Assembly: GCA_002083775.1 (NCBI GenBank)
Contig: MTEI01000002.1
Coordinates: forward strand, 372,001-436,000
DNA length: 64,000 bases
Reading direction: 5' to 3'
Origin: Rhodoferax ferrireducens
Lineage (GTDB): Bacteria > Pseudomonadota > Gammaproteobacteria > Burkholderiales > Burkholderiaceae_C
Shown: piece after piece, positions 16,454 to 24,566 of the stretch
How positions within the stretch are numbered: the stretch's first letter is position 1
Layout of the letters: every line of letters begins with the position of its first letter
The notes under the pieces: model-generated
Told to the model about the DNA's origin: nothing
Database searches by the model: none
Seen by the model: only the letters and a program-made list of their open reading frames with translations
Made by a program: the position numbers and the translations under genes

Positions 16454-18156
16454 GGCGCTTGACGCTCAAAGATATAAACTTTTTCATTCCGGTCGGCGGG
16501 GTGTCGAATGGTGGCACGCAGCAGCCACGGCTTGCCAGGCACGAAGCCCGCCGTGGTGCGTGGATCTTCACCGTCAGCAATCAGCCAGGGGCAATTGGCA
16601 CCGGTTTCAGAGGGTTTGAGAGGTATCTGGCTGTGAAACGCGAAGGCAGCAGTTTGGCTGCGGCTCAGGCCCAGAGTTGACACACAACGCGGATTGGCTG
16701 GCAGGACGATGGCCGCTTGCTGCACCAAGGGGAGGTAGCTGCGGGCAAAGTCCAGCAGCGGCAACCACAGTGTCATCAACAGCAGCCAGCACAGGGCAGC
16801 GCCGCCAGCCGGTAGCACCACGCTCTTCCAAAGTGCGGCACGGTGTCGACCTGCCCGCCATTTCACCAGCCAGGCCCAGGTCAGGCTTGCAGCGACAGCT
16901 ATCAAAAAAGGAAGTACCGAGAAGCTGTGAACAAAGCCGGGCGCCAGCCGTGCCACGTTAGCGGCAGGTTGTGCCGGAACGCCGGTTTGCATCGAAATCC
17001 ACACCACCCAGATGATCAGGGCACAGCCGCTGAAGAAAATCAGTGTGAACCAGTCAATCAGGGCCCCGACGCTGCGGCCCAGCGTCGGTAAGGCAAACGC
17101 AGCCAAAGCGGCCATCATCGGCAACGACAGCAGCAAGGAACGTTGCGCCGAACTGGTGGTGAGGGTGGCAACGACCGCTACCAGCACAAACCAAAGCGGC
17201 AACCATAAATGCCGACTGCTCAAACGTGCGCCCAGCAGCTGATGCCGCCAGCGCCACAGTGTCCAGATCGCCAGCGGCCAGGCTGGCCAGGAAAACCATA
17301 AAAACAGGCGGCCCAGGCTTTGCCATTCTGCCCAATCGGCACCAGGCAGGTGGATCCGCCATTGCCACAAGTCCAGCGCAGAGGCCAGCAAGGCACAGAG
17401 CAACGTGATGCCTAAGAGACCTGCGGCGCGCAGCTTTTGACGTGGGCGCCGGTCAGATGCCGCTTGTGGCTCCAGAAGATAAATGGCGGCACACCCCAGG
17501 CCCAATGCCAAAGCCATGCTGGGTGCGCCAGAGAGTGTCAGGCCCAGTAAACCAGCCACAGCGGCCAAGCCCGGTGTGACATGGCGGTAGGGCAGCGAGG
17601 CAGTGGCATAAAAAAGCAGGGCGACAAAACACAGTTGCGCCAGCGCCGGGGTGGTTTCATGGGCCAGCTGCGCCAGCCCGAGGCAGGCAATGAAGGCCAG
17701 CAGGCCGCCATCGGCAATGGCCCGGGCGTAGTCTGTAGGTTGGGCCTCGCCGCCGAAGGCAAACGCCACCGGCTGGGCCAGCGGACTACGTGCCAGGTAA
17801 TACACCCCATACCAGGTGGCAATCAGCGTCATGATCAGCATCACCATGAACGGCAGCCGCGCCGCCCAGTCGGCGGTCAGCCAGGCGGGCGCCATGTGTA
17901 TGGCCCAGGCACCTAGCCAATAGGGAAACAGGGCATCCACTTCCGGGACACGGCCAGCCAAGGTGGGATGCCACCAGTCTGCTGTGCCCCGGGCCAGTTC
18001 CAGCATATAGCCCAGGGCGGTGATGTCTTCACGCTTCCATGGCCCGCGTCCTAAAAAACCGGGTAACACATAGGCGACGCAAAACAGCCAAAGTGCTGCG
18101 CGTGGCAAACGCCGCACCGCGTCCTGCGCAACGATGGCTGGGGTGGGCTGGTTCAC
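16450..18156 (-). CDS. polytopic membrane protein, GT39/ArnT-like glycosyltransferase
   Basis: The 568-residue product is almost entirely hydrophobic, with about eleven to twelve membrane segments. Near the N-terminus it has an acidic loop (GPWKREDITALGYMLELARG) where ArnT/PMT-type enzymes place catalytic acids in their first periplasmic loop. Such enzymes transfer sugars from undecaprenyl or polyprenyl phosphate to lipid A or proteins. The C-terminal soluble segment ends with a periplasm-like fold (WLIADGEDPRTTAG ... EKVYIFERQAP). No lipid A aminoarabinose genes are nearby, so the sugar and acceptor are unknown. Its 3' end overlaps phoR by four bases. Confidence 0.65.
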   Translation of the reverse strand: MNQPTPAIVAQDAVRRLPRAALWLFCVAYVLPGFLGRGPWKREDITALGYMLELARGTADWWHPTLAGRVPEVDALFPYWLGAWAIHMAPAWLTADWAARLPFMVMLIMTLIATWYGVYYLARSPLAQPVAFAFGGEAQPTDYARAIADGGLLAFIACLGLAQLAHETTPALAQLCFVALLFYATASLPYRHVTPGLAAVAGLLGLTLSGAPSMALALGLGCAAIYLLEPQAASDRRPRQKLRAAGLLGITLLCALLASALDLWQWRIHLPGADWAEWQSLGRLFLWFSWPAWPLAIWTLWRWRHQLLGARLSSRHLWLPLWFVLVAVVATLTTSSAQRSLLLSLPMMAALAAFALPTLGRSVGALIDWFTLIFFSGCALIIWVVWISMQTGVPAQPAANVARLAPGFVHSFSVLPFLIAVAASLTWAWLVKWRAGRHRAALWKSVVLPAGGAALCWLLLMTLWLPLLDFARSYLPLVQQAAIVLPANPRCVSTLGLSRSQTAAFAFHSQIPLKPSETGANCPWLIADGEDPRTTAGFVPGKPWLLRATIRHPADRNEKVYIFERQAP

Positions 18157-18261
18157 AACATGGGCCGATGGGTGGAGGCGGGGAAGGGCATGGAGAACTG
18201 GCGCACAAGAAAAAGGCAGCTCGGTATGACCCGGCTGCCTTTGGCAGAGCGCAAAAAGTGC

Positions 18262-18519
18262 TTACTTGGCAGCGGTTTTGCCGAAGCGGTTGCGGAAGCG
18301 CTCAACGCGGCCACCCATGTTGTCCACGGATTTTTGTGTGCCGGTGTAAAAAGGATGTGACTCGCTGGTGGTGTCGAGCTTGTACAAGGGCAGCGAACGG
18401 CCGTCTTCCATGGTGATCATCTCTTTGGCACTGGCGCAAGAGCGGGTGACGAATTTGAAACCATTGGACATGTCCTGGAAGCAAACTTCGCGGTAATTGG
18501 GGTGAATGCCTTTTTTCAT
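18262..18519 (-). CDS. rpmE2: 50S ribosomal protein L31 type B
   Basis: The 85-residue protein begins [16 protein letters not shown], the L31 signature. It lacks the CxxC zinc pair of type A L31, making it the zinc-independent type B form (residues [13 protein letters not shown] and [12 protein letters not shown] match). In many bacteria type B L31 replaces the zinc form when zinc is low, under Zur control; no clear Zur palindrome was found upstream, and it may be the only L31 here. It lies between the GT39 gene and rho, on the same strand. Confidence 0.96.
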   Translation of the reverse strand: MKKGIHPNYREVCFQDMSNGFKFVTRSCASAKEMITMEDGRSLPLYKLDTTSESHPFYTGTQKSVDNMGGRVERFRNRFGKTAAK

Positions 18520-18630
18520 GTGTTCTCCATCAGTTGCGTTAGCCGCGTCAGCCCTTGCACAAACCCGATGTGCAATTCAAAGCCGCTCGTACTTATCGCG
18601 AAAAGCCTCTGATTATAGACTAGCCGCAGC

Positions 18631-18705
18631 GCCGGGCCGCCTTAAGCAAGGCTGGCCCCCTCGGGGGGCAGCGCAGTACATGAAGTGACAAGCGTGGGGC
18701 TTATA
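18631..18705 (-). terminator. GC-rich palindromic element downstream of rho, probable terminator
   Basis: Directly behind the rho stop, the minus strand carries a strong stem of GCCCCC and GGGGGC (18655-18669), flanked by less regular GC-rich sequence. Elements built around CCCCCGAGGGGG are very common behind genes in Comamonadaceae (recalled, not searched). There is no long T run, so termination efficiency is uncertain. Confidence 0.5.
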
Positions 18706-18708
18706 TTT

Positions 18709-19971
18709 TTAGCCACCCCGGCGCATCATGTCGAAGAACTCGCTGTTGTTCTTGGTGGCCTTCATTTGCTTCAACACCATCTCCATGGATTCAATCTCGT
18801 CCATGTTGTACAAAAACTGGCGCAGGATGCGGGTTTTTTGCAGAATTTCGGGCTGTAGCAGCAATTCTTCGCGGCGGGTGCCGCTCCGGTTGAGCTGGAT
18901 TGACGGGAACACCCGCTTTTCATACAGGCGGCGGTCCAGGTGGATTTCTGAGTTGCCCGTGCCTTTGAACTCTTCAAAAATCACTTCATCCATGCGGCTG
19001 CCGGTATCGATCAATGCCGTGGCAATGATGGTCAGCGAGCCGCCTTCTTCTACATTGCGTGCGGCGCCCAAAAAGCGCTTGGGGCGTTGCAGGGCGTTGG
19101 CATCCACACCGCCGGTGAGCACCTTGCCACTGGAGGGCACCACGTTGTTGTAAGCGCGCGCCAGGCGGGTGATGGAGTCCAGCAAAATCACCACGTCTTT
19201 TTTCAGCTCGACCAGACGTTTGGCACGCTCAATGACCATTTCGGCCACGTGCACGTGGCGCGCCGCAGGCTCGTCGAACGTGGAAGCAATCACCTCGCCC
19301 TTGACGGTGCGTTGCATTTCGGTCACTTCTTCGGGGCGCTCATCCACCAGCAGCACCATCATGTGAATTTCGGGATAGTTGGCCGAAATGGCGTGGGCGA
19401 TGTGCTGCATCATCACCGTTTTGCCGCTCTTGGGCGGTGCCACCAGCAGGGCGCGTTGGCCTTTGCCGATGGGCGCGATGATGTCGATGATGCGCCCGGT
19501 GATGTTTTCTTCACCCTTGATGTCGCGCTCCAGACGCATTTGCTTGTTGGGGAACAGTGGCGTCAGGTTCTCAAACATCACCTTGTGTTTGTTTTCTTCG
19601 GGGCCGCCGCCGTTGACTTTTTCCAGCTTGTTCAGGGCAAAGTAGCGTTCGCCGTCTTTGGGTGTGCGCACCTCGCCTTCAATCATGTCGCCGGTGTGCA
19701 GATTGAAGCGGCGCACCTGGCTGGGGCTGATGTAGATGTCATCCGTGCTGGCGGTGTAGCTGGTGTCGGGGCTGCGCAGGAAGCCGAAGCCGTCGGGCAG
19801 GATTTCCAGCACGCCGTCGGCAAAAATCTGCTCACCAGCGCGGGCGCGCTTTTTGATGATGGCAAACATCAGCTCCTGTTTGCGCATGCGCCCGGTGTTT
19901 TCAATCTCAAGATCTTCGGCTTGCTTGAGGACTTCTGACACATGCAGTGCCTTGAGTTCATTTAAATGCAT
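18709..19971 (-). CDS. rho: transcription termination factor Rho
   Basis: Rho is the hexameric RNA helicase that ends transcription at C-rich sites. The 420-residue protein, the usual length, begins [19 protein letters not shown] with the N-terminal helix bundle. It then shows the RNA-binding cold-shock fold ([25 protein letters not shown]), Walker A (APPKSGKT), the Q-loop/R-loop segment (VYEKR region: [12 protein letters not shown]) and the arginine finger region (SGTRREELL). ATG 19971 is chosen because it gives the family N-terminus; an upstream in-frame Met would add 41 unconserved residues. trxA lies upstream on the same strand. Confidence 0.97.
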   Translation of the reverse strand: MHLNELKALHVSEVLKQAEDLEIENTGRMRKQELMFAIIKKRARAGEQIFADGVLEILPDGFGFLRSPDTSYTASTDDIYISPSQVRRFNLHTGDMIEGEVRTPKDGERYFALNKLEKVNGGGPEENKHKVMFENLTPLFPNKQMRLERDIKGEENITGRIIDIIAPIGKGQRALLVAPPKSGKTVMMQHIAHAISANYPEIHMMVLLVDERPEEVTEMQRTVKGEVIASTFDEPAARHVHVAEMVIERAKRLVELKKDVVILLDSITRLARAYNNVVPSSGKVLTGGVDANALQRPKRFLGAARNVEEGGSLTIIATALIDTGSRMDEVIFEEFKGTGNSEIHLDRRLYEKRVFPSIQLNRSGTRREELLLQPEILQKTRILRQFLYNMDEIESMEMVLKQMKATKNNSEFFDMMRRGG

Positions 19972-20118
19972 GGAATGACGCTGTGAAAGAGGGGGAGGAG
20001 CTAAACGGGGGAGGGTTGGCGGCTGGACTTGTCGTGTTGAAGTCGCATGAGCCTCTGCCGAAGACTTTGCCATACCCTTGGTGGGAATCGGCAAGCCGCT
20101 GAATTATGACAGGAAATA

Positions 20119-20164
20119 TCCCGGGTTGACGCACCGGGAACGCGCTGGCCGGGTCAGACCCGGC
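20119..20164 (-). terminator. two tandem GC-rich hairpins after trxA
   Basis: Thirteen bases past the trxA stop, the minus strand can fold a perfect 7-bp stem (GCCGGGT/ACCCGGC, 3-base loop, 20148-20164), then a 6-bp stem (TCCCGG/CCGGGA, 20119-20139). Neither is followed by T residues, so this may be a pause or mRNA-end-protecting structure rather than a true intrinsic terminator. Confidence 0.35.
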
Positions 20165-20176
20165 AACAAAAATCAC

Positions 20177-20509
20177 TCAAACCAATTGCTGGTCGATAAA
20201 GGCGGTGAGTTGTGCCTTGCTCATGGCACCCACTTTGGTGGCAGCGAGTTGGCCATTTTTGAACAACATCAGGGTCGGAATGCCACGAATGCCAAACTTG
20301 GCAGGAATGTCGCGGTTTTCGTCCACATTCATTTTGGCGATCTGAACTTTGCCTTCATAAGCGACCGATACTTCGTCCAGGATCGGCGCAATCATTTTGC
20401 AGGGACCACACCATTCGGCCCAGTAGTCCACCAGCACCGGAAGGCCGGCTTGAAGGACATCACCTTCAAAAGAAGCGTCGGACACATGTTTGATCAATTC
20501 ACTGGCCAT
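20177..20509 (-). CDS. trxA: thioredoxin 1
   Basis: Thioredoxin reduces disulfides in cytoplasmic proteins using electrons from thioredoxin reductase. The 110-residue product has the redox motif WCGPCK in [16 protein letters not shown], the cis-Pro loop [11 protein letters not shown], and the helix ending [13 protein letters not shown]. The length is typical. It lies upstream of rho on the same strand with about 200 bases between, an arrangement common in proteobacteria. The start follows AGGAAAAATC. Confidence 0.97.
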   Translation of the reverse strand: MASELIKHVSDASFEGDVLQAGLPVLVDYWAEWCGPCKMIAPILDEVSVAYEGKVQIAKMNVDENRDIPAKFGIRGIPTLMLFKNGQLAATKVGAMSKAQLTAFIDQQLV

Positions 20510-20585
20510 GATTTTTCCTGTTGAATATTAAGAGTGACGAATATCGAAATTGTGACAGAAATCATCTAAGAAAGTTGTTTGACCC

Positions 20586-21839
20586 ATGAAGCATGTGATC
20601 GTGGTGGGCGCGGGACCCGCCGGTTTGATGGCCGCCAGTGCGCTGGTGCAGGCCGGTGTAGCTGTGAGTGTGTATGACGCCATGCCCAGCGTCGGGCGCA
20701 AGTTCCTGCTGGCGGGCAAGGGCGGGCTGAACCTGACCCACTCGGAGCCGGCAGACCGGTTTGCGGCGCGCTACGGGCAGCGACGCGCCCAACTGGAAGC
20801 CATTTTCAAGACCTTTGACGCCAACGGTGTGCGCGCCTGGGCGCAGGGTCTGGGTGTGGAAACCTATGTGGGCAGCTCCGGGCGGGTGTTTCCGGTGGAC
20901 ATGAAGGCGGCCCCCTTGTTGCGCGCCTGGCTGCACCAAATGCGCCACCCGGGCAACGGGCCCGCCGTGCAATTTTTCATGCGCCACCGCTGGACCGGCT
21001 GGTGCGCCGACAGCCACAGCAGCACCTGCCTGCATTTCGAGACGCCCGAAGGCCCCAAAGAAGTTCCGGCTGACGCCGTGGTACTGGCGCTGGGCGGTGG
21101 CAGCTGGGCGCGCCTGGGCTCCAACGGCGCCTGGGTGCCGTGGCTGCGCGACAAGGGGGTGGCGGTGGCGCCGCTGCTGCCGGCCAATTGCGGTTTTGAC
21201 GTGCTGGGCGGCTGGAGCGCGCACTTTGCCAGCCACTTTGGCGGGCAACCGTTCAAATCGGTGGCCATCTCGCTGACCACGGCCAATGGCGTTGGTTTTC
21301 ACCGCCGGGGCGAGTTTGTGGCCACTGCCACCGGCGTCGAAGGTAGCCTGATCTACGCCGCCTCGCACCTGCTGCGCGATGACATCATCGCCCGCGGTGA
21401 GGTGACGTTTGCGCTGGATCTGTTGCCTGACCGCTCGGCCGACTGGGTGCTGGCCGAGGTGTCGCACCCGCGCGGCACCCGCTCGCTCTCCAGCCACCTC
21501 AAAAGCCGTCTGCACCTGGACGGCATCAAGGCGGCGATCCTGCATGAATTGCTGACCAAGGAGCAGATGCACGACCCGGCCCAACTGGCCGCTGCCATCA
21601 AGGCCTTGCCGATCAAACTGCAGGCCGCCCGGCCCATCGACGAAGCCATCAGCACCGCTGGCGGCGTGTTGTTTGAAGCCATGAGCCCGGAGCTGATGCT
21701 GGAAGCGCTGCCGGGTGTGTTCTGCGCGGGTGAAATGCTGGACTGGGAAGCGCCAACGGGCGGCTACCTGCTCACCGCCTGCCTGGCCAGCGGCGCGCAT
21801 GTGGGGCAGGGGGTGTTGCAGTACTTACAAGGAAAATAG
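20586..21839 (+). CDS. HI0933-like/TIGR03862-type FAD-dependent oxidoreductase
   Basis: The 417-residue flavoprotein starts HVIVVGAGPAGLMAASAL, an N-terminal FAD-binding Rossmann motif. It has the family segments GRKFLLAGKGGLNLTHSE (45-62), VLALGGGSWARLGSNGAW, and a C-terminal FAD loop CAGEMLDWEAPTGGYLLTACLASG. This family (COG2081-like) is widespread, with no settled physiological substrate. It is divergent from trxA by about 75 bases; no operon partner is present. Confidence 0.85.
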   Translation: MKHVIVVGAGPAGLMAASALVQAGVAVSVYDAMPSVGRKFLLAGKGGLNLTHSEPADRFAARYGQRRAQLEAIFKTFDANGVRAWAQGLGVETYVGSSGRVFPVDMKAAPLLRAWLHQMRHPGNGPAVQFFMRHRWTGWCADSHSSTCLHFETPEGPKEVPADAVVLALGGGSWARLGSNGAWVPWLRDKGVAVAPLLPANCGFDVLGGWSAHFASHFGGQPFKSVAISLTTANGVGFHRRGEFVATATGVEGSLIYAASHLLRDDIIARGEVTFALDLLPDRSADWVLAEVSHPRGTRSLSSHLKSRLHLDGIKAAILHELLTKEQMHDPAQLAAAIKALPIKLQAARPIDEAISTAGGVLFEAMSPELMLEALPGVFCAGEMLDWEAPTGGYLLTACLASGAHVGQGVLQYLQGK

Positions 21840-21840
21840 T

Positions 21841-21876
21841 GCTCTGGCCTTTTTCTATAAAGGGCTAGTAGCTACG
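21841..21876 (-). repeat. palindromic repeat family, copy 2
   Basis: CTCTGGCC ... AAAGGGCTAGTAGCTAC shows the same arms as copy 1, with mismatches in the left arm. It begins immediately behind the flavoprotein stop codon. Confidence 0.65.
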
Positions 21877-21955
21877 CTTACTATAGCTTCTGACCAACTT
21901 CTGTTTCATTGTGCTGACCGGTAGCCAGCCACATTGCAGCTTGTGGGCGTTACCG

Positions 21956-22207
21956 TCAGGCGGCCTGCTGTACACCGCGCCGAGTGATGTTTGCTTGCCC
22001 AACCAGCAGGCCTTCAACGGAAATGTCTTCGTCCAGGGCTTCCCAGTGCAAACCGCTTTTGCTCAATTCAAACTGCAAACGCTGCTCGGGCGATGCTTCC
22101 AGCAGGCGCGGAAACCAGGCCAGCGGGGCGGCGATGGTGCGCCCGTCAGACAGGCCAACCCATAGGTTGTCGTCATCGAAACGAACCGATTTAGGCGAAA
22201 TGTTCAT
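21956..22207 (-). CDS. DUF2442 domain protein
   Basis: The 83-residue product MNISPKSVRFDDDNLWVGLSDGRTI...PLAWFPRLLEASPEQR has the DUF2442 pattern (a strand pair followed by L-x-WFPRL). DUF2442 proteins are usually encoded next to DUF4160 proteins and are suspected toxin-antitoxin-like or DNA-binding partners; no activity is proven. It overlaps the upstream DUF4160 frame by 17 bases, which implies co-translation. ATG 22207 is used, although a Met five codons earlier is possible. Confidence 0.75.
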   Translation of the reverse strand: MNISPKSVRFDDDNLWVGLSDGRTIAAPLAWFPRLLEASPEQRLQFELSKSGLHWEALDEDISVEGLLVGQANITRRGVQQAA

Positions 22208-22433
22208 GCCAGATCCTTTCAATGAGTAGCAAATTGGCGGTGACTATCTCGTGCAGCTCACGTAGCGTGCGGGCGTCAAAACCATCGCTGTCAGCCAGAT
22301 AAACAGTTGGCGTGAGACAGAATTTTGCCTCACCCTCAGCGTTTCGCACATGGATATGCATGGCCTCTCGCGGGTTGCCTTCGTTGGAATAGAAGAAAAA
22401 TCGAAACGATTTGTAGCGGAAAACGACTGGCAT
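22191..22433 (-). CDS. DUF4160 domain protein
   Basis: The 80-residue product MPVVFRYKSFRFFFYSNEGNPREAMHIHVR...HEIVTANLLLIERIWHEHF fits DUF4160: it opens with PVVFRYKSFRF, has the conserved HIHVR core, and ends with a helix rich in E, L and W. It forms a likely two-gene unit with the DUF2442 gene. The pair sits beside a broken restriction-modification gene, a typical setting for mobile small-gene pairs. No good ribosome site is visible. Confidence 0.75.
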   Translation of the reverse strand: MPVVFRYKSFRFFFYSNEGNPREAMHIHVRNAEGEAKFCLTPTVYLADSDGFDARTLRELHEIVTANLLLIERIWHEHFA

Positions 22434-22533
22434 GGCAAAGTCACTACTCGATTCAGGGGGCATTGCAACAGGCGAGCATCTGCACACGAAACCAGGCCAA
22501 GTTGCAGACGATGGCAGGTTTTGGAAAACCGCG

Positions 22534-22665
22534 CTTGGTGATGTCGAAGATCTCGAAAAAGTCAATCCAGAACGGTTTGCCCTGGCTATCCTCAAACGCC
22601 GCGGCAGCCCAGGTGCGGCCGAAGCTTAGGGCGCAGGATTTGATTTGGTTCCAGGGCAGCGGCAT
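22534..22665 (-). pseudogene. N-terminal fragment of an MmeI-like (type IIL) DNA methyltransferase/endonuclease
   Basis: From ATG 22665 on the minus strand the first 44 codons read MPLPWNQIKSCALSFGRTW...EDSQGKPFWIDFFEIFDITK. This matches the start of the large (about 900-1,000 residue) class I DNA methyltransferases of the MmeI/YeeA type. After residue 44 the similarity stops, and the frame closes at 22453. Only about 5% of the gene remains, so it is a relic. The DUF4160/DUF2442 pair occupies the space immediately downstream. Confidence 0.65.
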
Positions 22666-22684
22666 GTTTACAAGTCAAATCGGC

Positions 22685-22718
22685 TCCAAGCCCTTATCCA
22701 ATAAGCGTGAGTAGCTAT
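22685..22718 (-). repeat. palindromic repeat family, copy 3 (degenerate)
   Basis: CAAGCCCTTATCCAATAAGC then GTGAGTAGCTA; the right arm has changed from AAGGGCT to AAGCGTG. It lies between the methyltransferase relic and the end of the dehydrogenase gene. Confidence 0.55.
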
Positions 22719-22747
22719 GCTGAAAATAGCATCTCTGGTGGCTGAGC

Positions 22748-23518
22748 TTACTGCGCTGTCCAGCCGCCATCCATGTTCCAGGCCACACCACGCACGTTGT
22801 TACCGGCTGGTGAGCAGAAAAATACCGCCAGGGCGCCCAGTTCTTCGGGCGTGGTGAACTGTTTGGAGGGCTCTTTTTCACCCAGCAAGACACCAATGGC
22901 CTCGTCGTTGGAGATGCCCAGCGCCGCCGCTTTGGCGTCTACCTGCTTTTGCACTAGCGGTGTCAGCACCCAGCCGGGGCAGATGGCGTTGCAGGTGATG
23001 CCGGTGGTGGCGTTTTCCAGAGCAGTCACCTTGGTCAGGCCGACGACGCCGTGTTTGGCCGCCACGTAGGCCGATTTTTCTGCTGAAGCGACCAGGCCGT
23101 GGATCGACGCCAAGTTGATGATGCGGCCCCAGCCCGCCGCTTGCATGGCGGGCAACGCCAGGCGCGTGGCGTGGAAGGCGCTGCTTAAATTGATGGCGAT
23201 GATCGCGTCCCAACGTTCAGGCGCAAATTTTTCGATGCGCGCCACATGCTGGATGCCAGCGTTGTTGACCAGAATATCGACCCGGCCAAACTGCGCGGCG
23301 GCAAAGGCCATCATCTCGGTGATCTCGGCGGGTTTACTCATGTCAGCACCATGGTAGGCCACCTGCACACCCAGCGCAGCCACCTCGGCTTTGGGGCCAT
23401 CCACATCGCCAAAACCGTTGAGCACGATGTTGGCACCTTGCGCGGCCAGCGCCTTGGCAATGCCCAGACCGATGCCGCTGGTGGAGCCGGTGACGAGCGC
23501 TGTTTTGCCTTTGAGCAT
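22748..23518 (-). CDS. bdhA: 3-hydroxybutyrate dehydrogenase
   Basis: An SDR-family enzyme that interconverts (R)-3-hydroxybutyrate and acetoacetate with NAD, feeding or draining the polyhydroxybutyrate cycle. The 256-residue product has the cofactor motif TGSTSGIGLGIA, NNAG at the active-site edge, catalytic Ser in NLASIHGL, and YVAAKHG (Tyr and Lys). The C-terminus GNNVRGVAWNMDGGWTAQ is typical of bacterial BDH. ATG 23518 follows GGAGAGAACCC; a longer frame upstream lacks SDR sequence. It is divergent from the alpha/beta hydrolase gene at 23616. Confidence 0.9.
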   Translation of the reverse strand: MLKGKTALVTGSTSGIGLGIAKALAAQGANIVLNGFGDVDGPKAEVAALGVQVAYHGADMSKPAEITEMMAFAAAQFGRVDILVNNAGIQHVARIEKFAPERWDAIIAINLSSAFHATRLALPAMQAAGWGRIINLASIHGLVASAEKSAYVAAKHGVVGLTKVTALENATTGITCNAICPGWVLTPLVQKQVDAKAAALGISNDEAIGVLLGEKEPSKQFTTPEELGALAVFFCSPAGNNVRGVAWNMDGGWTAQ

Positions 23519-23615
23519 GGGTTCTCTCCAAAAAAAGGTGGGTTGAGCCAAGCCGGTGCCGGGTGCCTGCCTGGTTTGAATTAGGATGCAGGCATTATCC
23601 AGGGACGCCACCACC

Positions 23616-24512
23616 ATGTCAGACCCCAGCCTCGAATTTATCCACTGCCCCGACGCCCAGGGCGGCCACCGCATGGCTTACTGGCGCTGGGGCAACCCCG
23701 CCAGCCGCCATGTGGTGCTGTGTGTGCATGGCCTGACCCGCCAGGGGCGCGACTTCGACACGTTGGCGCAGGCGCTGTGCGACCAGGGGGGTGACCAAGT
23801 TCAGGTGATCTGCCCGGACGTGGCTGGCCGTGGCCAAAGTGATTGGCTCAAAGACCCGCAGGGTTACCAGATTCCGTTTTACGCCGCAGACATGCTGGCG
23901 CTGCTGGCGCAATTGCAGTCCACCACGCTGGACTGGGTTGGCACCAGCATGGGCGGCTTGATTGGCTTGGTGGTGGCAGGCCAGCCCGAATTGCCAGCGT
24001 TTGCCAAAGTGCGCCGCCTGGTACTCAACGACGTGGGCCCGGTGATTGAATGGCAGGCTCTACAACGTATTGGCGAGTATCTGGGCAAGGTGCAGGTGTT
24101 TGACACCGAGCAACAGGCGGCTGACGCGCTGTGGGCTATTGCCAGCAGCTTTGGCCCGCACACCCCCGAGCAGTGGCTGGCGCTGACGCGCCCGCAGGTG
24201 AAACCGCTGGAAGACGATTCCGGGCGGCTCACGCTGCGCTACGACCCAGCGCTGGCCGAGCCGTTCAAGGCAGTCACCCCCGAGTCGGCCGCCCAAGGCG
24301 AGGCGATGCTGTGGCAGGCCTATGACCAGATCACCGCGCAGGTGTTGCTGGTGCGCGGCGCAGATTCTGATTTGCTCTCTAGCGCTACGGCCCAGGCCAT
24401 GACCCAGCGCGGCCCGAGGGCCCGACTGGTGGAGTTTGCCGGTGTCGGCCATGCCCCAACCTTTGTGGCGCACGACCAGGTGGACGCGGTGGTGTCTTTT
24501 TTGCTGGGCTGA
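23616..24512 (+). CDS. alpha/beta hydrolase family protein
   Basis: The 298-residue protein has the oxyanion segment LCVHGLTRQGRDF, nucleophile elbow VGTSMGGLIG (G-x-S-x-G), the acid in LLVRGADSDLL and catalytic His in GVGHAPTFV. PDVAGRGQSDW after the third strand is common in hydrolases that act on small carbon-carbon or ester substrates. Its divergent partner is 3-hydroxybutyrate dehydrogenase, which hints at hydroxyalkanoate metabolism but does not prove it. ATG 23616 is used; an in-frame ATG at 23586 is possible. Confidence 0.78.
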   Translation: MSDPSLEFIHCPDAQGGHRMAYWRWGNPASRHVVLCVHGLTRQGRDFDTLAQALCDQGGDQVQVICPDVAGRGQSDWLKDPQGYQIPFYAADMLALLAQLQSTTLDWVGTSMGGLIGLVVAGQPELPAFAKVRRLVLNDVGPVIEWQALQRIGEYLGKVQVFDTEQQAADALWAIASSFGPHTPEQWLALTRPQVKPLEDDSGRLTLRYDPALAEPFKAVTPESAAQGEAMLWQAYDQITAQVLLVRGADSDLLSSATAQAMTQRGPRARLVEFAGVGHAPTFVAHDQVDAVVSFLLG

Positions 24513-24566
24513 GCCCCGCCGGGCTGCAAGCGCTAACGACAAGAGAACAAGGTCAGACGTTTTTTC

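Noticed and set aside
20562..21800. Long minus-strand open frame (412 codons) opposite the flavoprotein gene
   Set aside because: The plus strand has FAD-binding motifs at both ends; the antisense product has no recognisable pattern.
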